The notes under the pieces were generated by a model. That model was not told where the DNA came from. It did not search any database and saw nothing but the letters and a program-made list of their open reading frames with translations. A program made the position numbers and the translations under genes. Below, in pieces: positions 63,235 through 64,000 of a stretch of DNA of 64,000 nucleotides. The stretch's first letter is position 1, and every line of letters begins with the position of its first letter. The DNA comes from Lautropia sp. (GTDB lineage: Bacteria; Pseudomonadota; Gammaproteobacteria; Burkholderiales; Burkholderiaceae_E). Where the stretch lies: contig JAUNAC010000002.1 of NCBI GenBank assembly GCA_030527825.1, positions 1 through 64,000 on the forward strand, written 5' to 3'.

Positions 63235-64000
63235 TCCTGAGGAGCGCCTGCCTTTACTGGTGCAGCGACTGCGCCGGCAAGTGCGGGGCGAGGTTATGCT
63301 GGTTGATGGTACGTGTCGTCTGCTGCCCCGGGACGAGACGGATGTCATGCTGGCACTGGCGCTGGCCCGTGACCTGGTGGTTCCCGTGGTGTTTGGCGCA
63401 GGTGCTGCGCGGACACCGGCTGCATTGCAGGTCGATCCCCGGGCTTACCTGGGGCAGATGGTACAGTTTGATGCCGAGCGGGGCACGATTGTGGTTCAGC
63501 CCGGCGTTCGTCTGGCCGATCTGAATCGCTGGCTGCGGCCGAGCGGGTGGTGGCTGCCCATGGAAGCCAGCCCGCTGTCCGGGAGCACCGTGGGGAACCT
63601 GGTGGGGTTGGACTGTCTGGCCGCCTGCCGGCACTGGGGCGGGATGGTGGATGCCCTGCTGGGTATTGAGGCAATTCTGGATGACGGGACACCTCAGCGG
63701 TTTGGTCCCTTTGGTGAGCATTCGACTCTCCGGCTCACGAGCGCCCGGGCCGGGGGGCTGGTATCCGGGCTCTTTCAGACCGCTGCCGGGGTTCGCGGCG
63801 AGATCGCCGATCATTGGCCGGGCGGGCAGCGCGTACCCGATGGGTACCGGCTGGATTGTTTTTATCCGCGTCCCGAACGTCCCTATACAGCGGATGGTGC
63901 GGTCAATCTCGCCCACTTACTGGCTGGTTCGGCAGGATCCTTGGCCTGGTTCTCCCGTATTTGCCTGCGTTTGCGCCGGCGCCCGGCGGTCTCGCATTGG
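63209..64000 (+). CDS. FAD-linked oxidase (PCMH/GlcD-like), 3' end cut by window edge
   Basis: An open frame from ATG 63209 reaches the right edge without a stop (264 visible residues). The FAD-binding PCMH domain shows VMLALALARDLVVPVVFGAGAART, VQFDAERGTIVVQPGVRLADLNRWLRPSGWWLPM and SPLSGSTVGNLVGLDCLAACRHWGGMVDALLGIEAILDDG, patterns of D-lactate/glycolate dehydrogenase-like flavoproteins. The glycine-rich FAD motif is altered compared with the usual GxGTxxxG (here GAGAARTP). The substrate cannot be judged without the C-terminal half. It overlaps the transglycosylase by 26 bp, so the two are probably cotranscribed. Confidence 0.85.
   Translation, partial: MGAATPTSDPEERLPLLVQRLRRQVRGEVMLVDGTCRLLPRDETDVMLALALARDLVVPVVFGAGAARTPAALQVDPRAYLGQMVQFDAERGTIVVQPGVRLADLNRWLRPSGWWLPMEASPLSGSTVGNLVGLDCLAACRHWGGMVDALLGIEAILDDGTPQRFGPFGEHSTLRLTSARAGGLVSGLFQTAAGVRGEIADHWPGGQRVPDGYRLDCFYPRPERPYTADGAVNLAHLLAGSAGSLAWFSRICLRLRRRPAVSHW

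Overview
The window looks like chromosome of a betaproteobacterium of the order Burkholderiales, most like an Alcaligenaceae-type organism. This is inferred from protein style, Proteobacteria-type cobO/cobQ/cobT/cobS/cobC genes, a type-2 pyrF, a split hpaG pair, and groESL behind a CIRCE element. There is no rRNA, phage, insertion sequence or CRISPR array. Base composition varies by eye: the block at 20-34 kb is clearly poorer in G+C than the cobalamin block (5-11 kb) and the sugar-acid block (48-55 kb).

Layout. 1-2.8 kb: an envelope pair on the minus strand, a TPR/beta-barrel outer-membrane protein and a FecR-domain protein cut by the left edge. 2.9-5.0 kb: miaB and a small exported protein. 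5.3-11.3 kb: a plus-strand cobalamin run (btuF-like, cobO, cobQ, cobT, cobS, cobC) for corrinoid uptake, adenosylation and nucleotide-loop assembly. 11.3-14.7 kb: azlCD, a CAU tRNA, pyrF and serC on the minus strand. 15-20.2 kb: an OmpA-type lipoprotein, an ABC exporter, a small HMA metal-binding protein, lrgAB and a PACE efflux pump.

20.2-34.0 kb is a full 4-hydroxyphenylacetate (homoprotocatechuate) catabolic island in two convergent halves. The plus-strand half has a TRAP transporter, a two-component 4-HPA 3-hydroxylase (ACAD-fold oxygenase plus a flavin reductase with a C-terminal MarR-like domain) and hpaR. The minus-strand half has hpaG1, hpaG2, hpaE, hpaD, hpaF, hpaH, hpaI and a phenylacetaldehyde-type dehydrogenase. 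A perfect 13-bp inverted repeat separates the halves. The promoter regions of both halves carry a TTGACA hexamer and a nearly identical 18-bp TTAAC..TTAATGAAAT box, the best candidate for a shared HpaR operator.

34.3-39.7 kb: a DUF1800/DUF1501 pair, then a Sel1 lipoprotein with a Tyr/Trp-rich tail and a CsgG-like lipoprotein. 39.8-43.4 kb: an SDR, a DUF4336 protein and an MFS exporter. 44-46.3 kb: groL and groES with a CIRCE operator and a sigma-32-like promoter. 46.5-48.2 kb: dacB (PBP4). 48.5-54.7 kb: a compact four-carbon acid-sugar (threonate/erythronate) operon, ltnD-otnK-otnC-otnI-denD-gntP. 54.9-57.4 kb: a cyclase-family hydrolase followed by a membrane alpha/beta-hydrolase whose frame breaks at a G8 tract. 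57.4-61.8 kb: chaC and ggt (glutathione turnover), then ubiD. 62.2-64 kb: a lytic transglycosylase and an FAD-linked oxidase cut by the right edge.

I found no clearly unprecedented system. The best leads are the shared operator that ties the TRAP operon to the hpa operon, the G8-interrupted hydrolase, the aromatic-tailed Sel1 lipoprotein, structured operator-like DNA before the cyclase gene, and long inverted repeats between genes.
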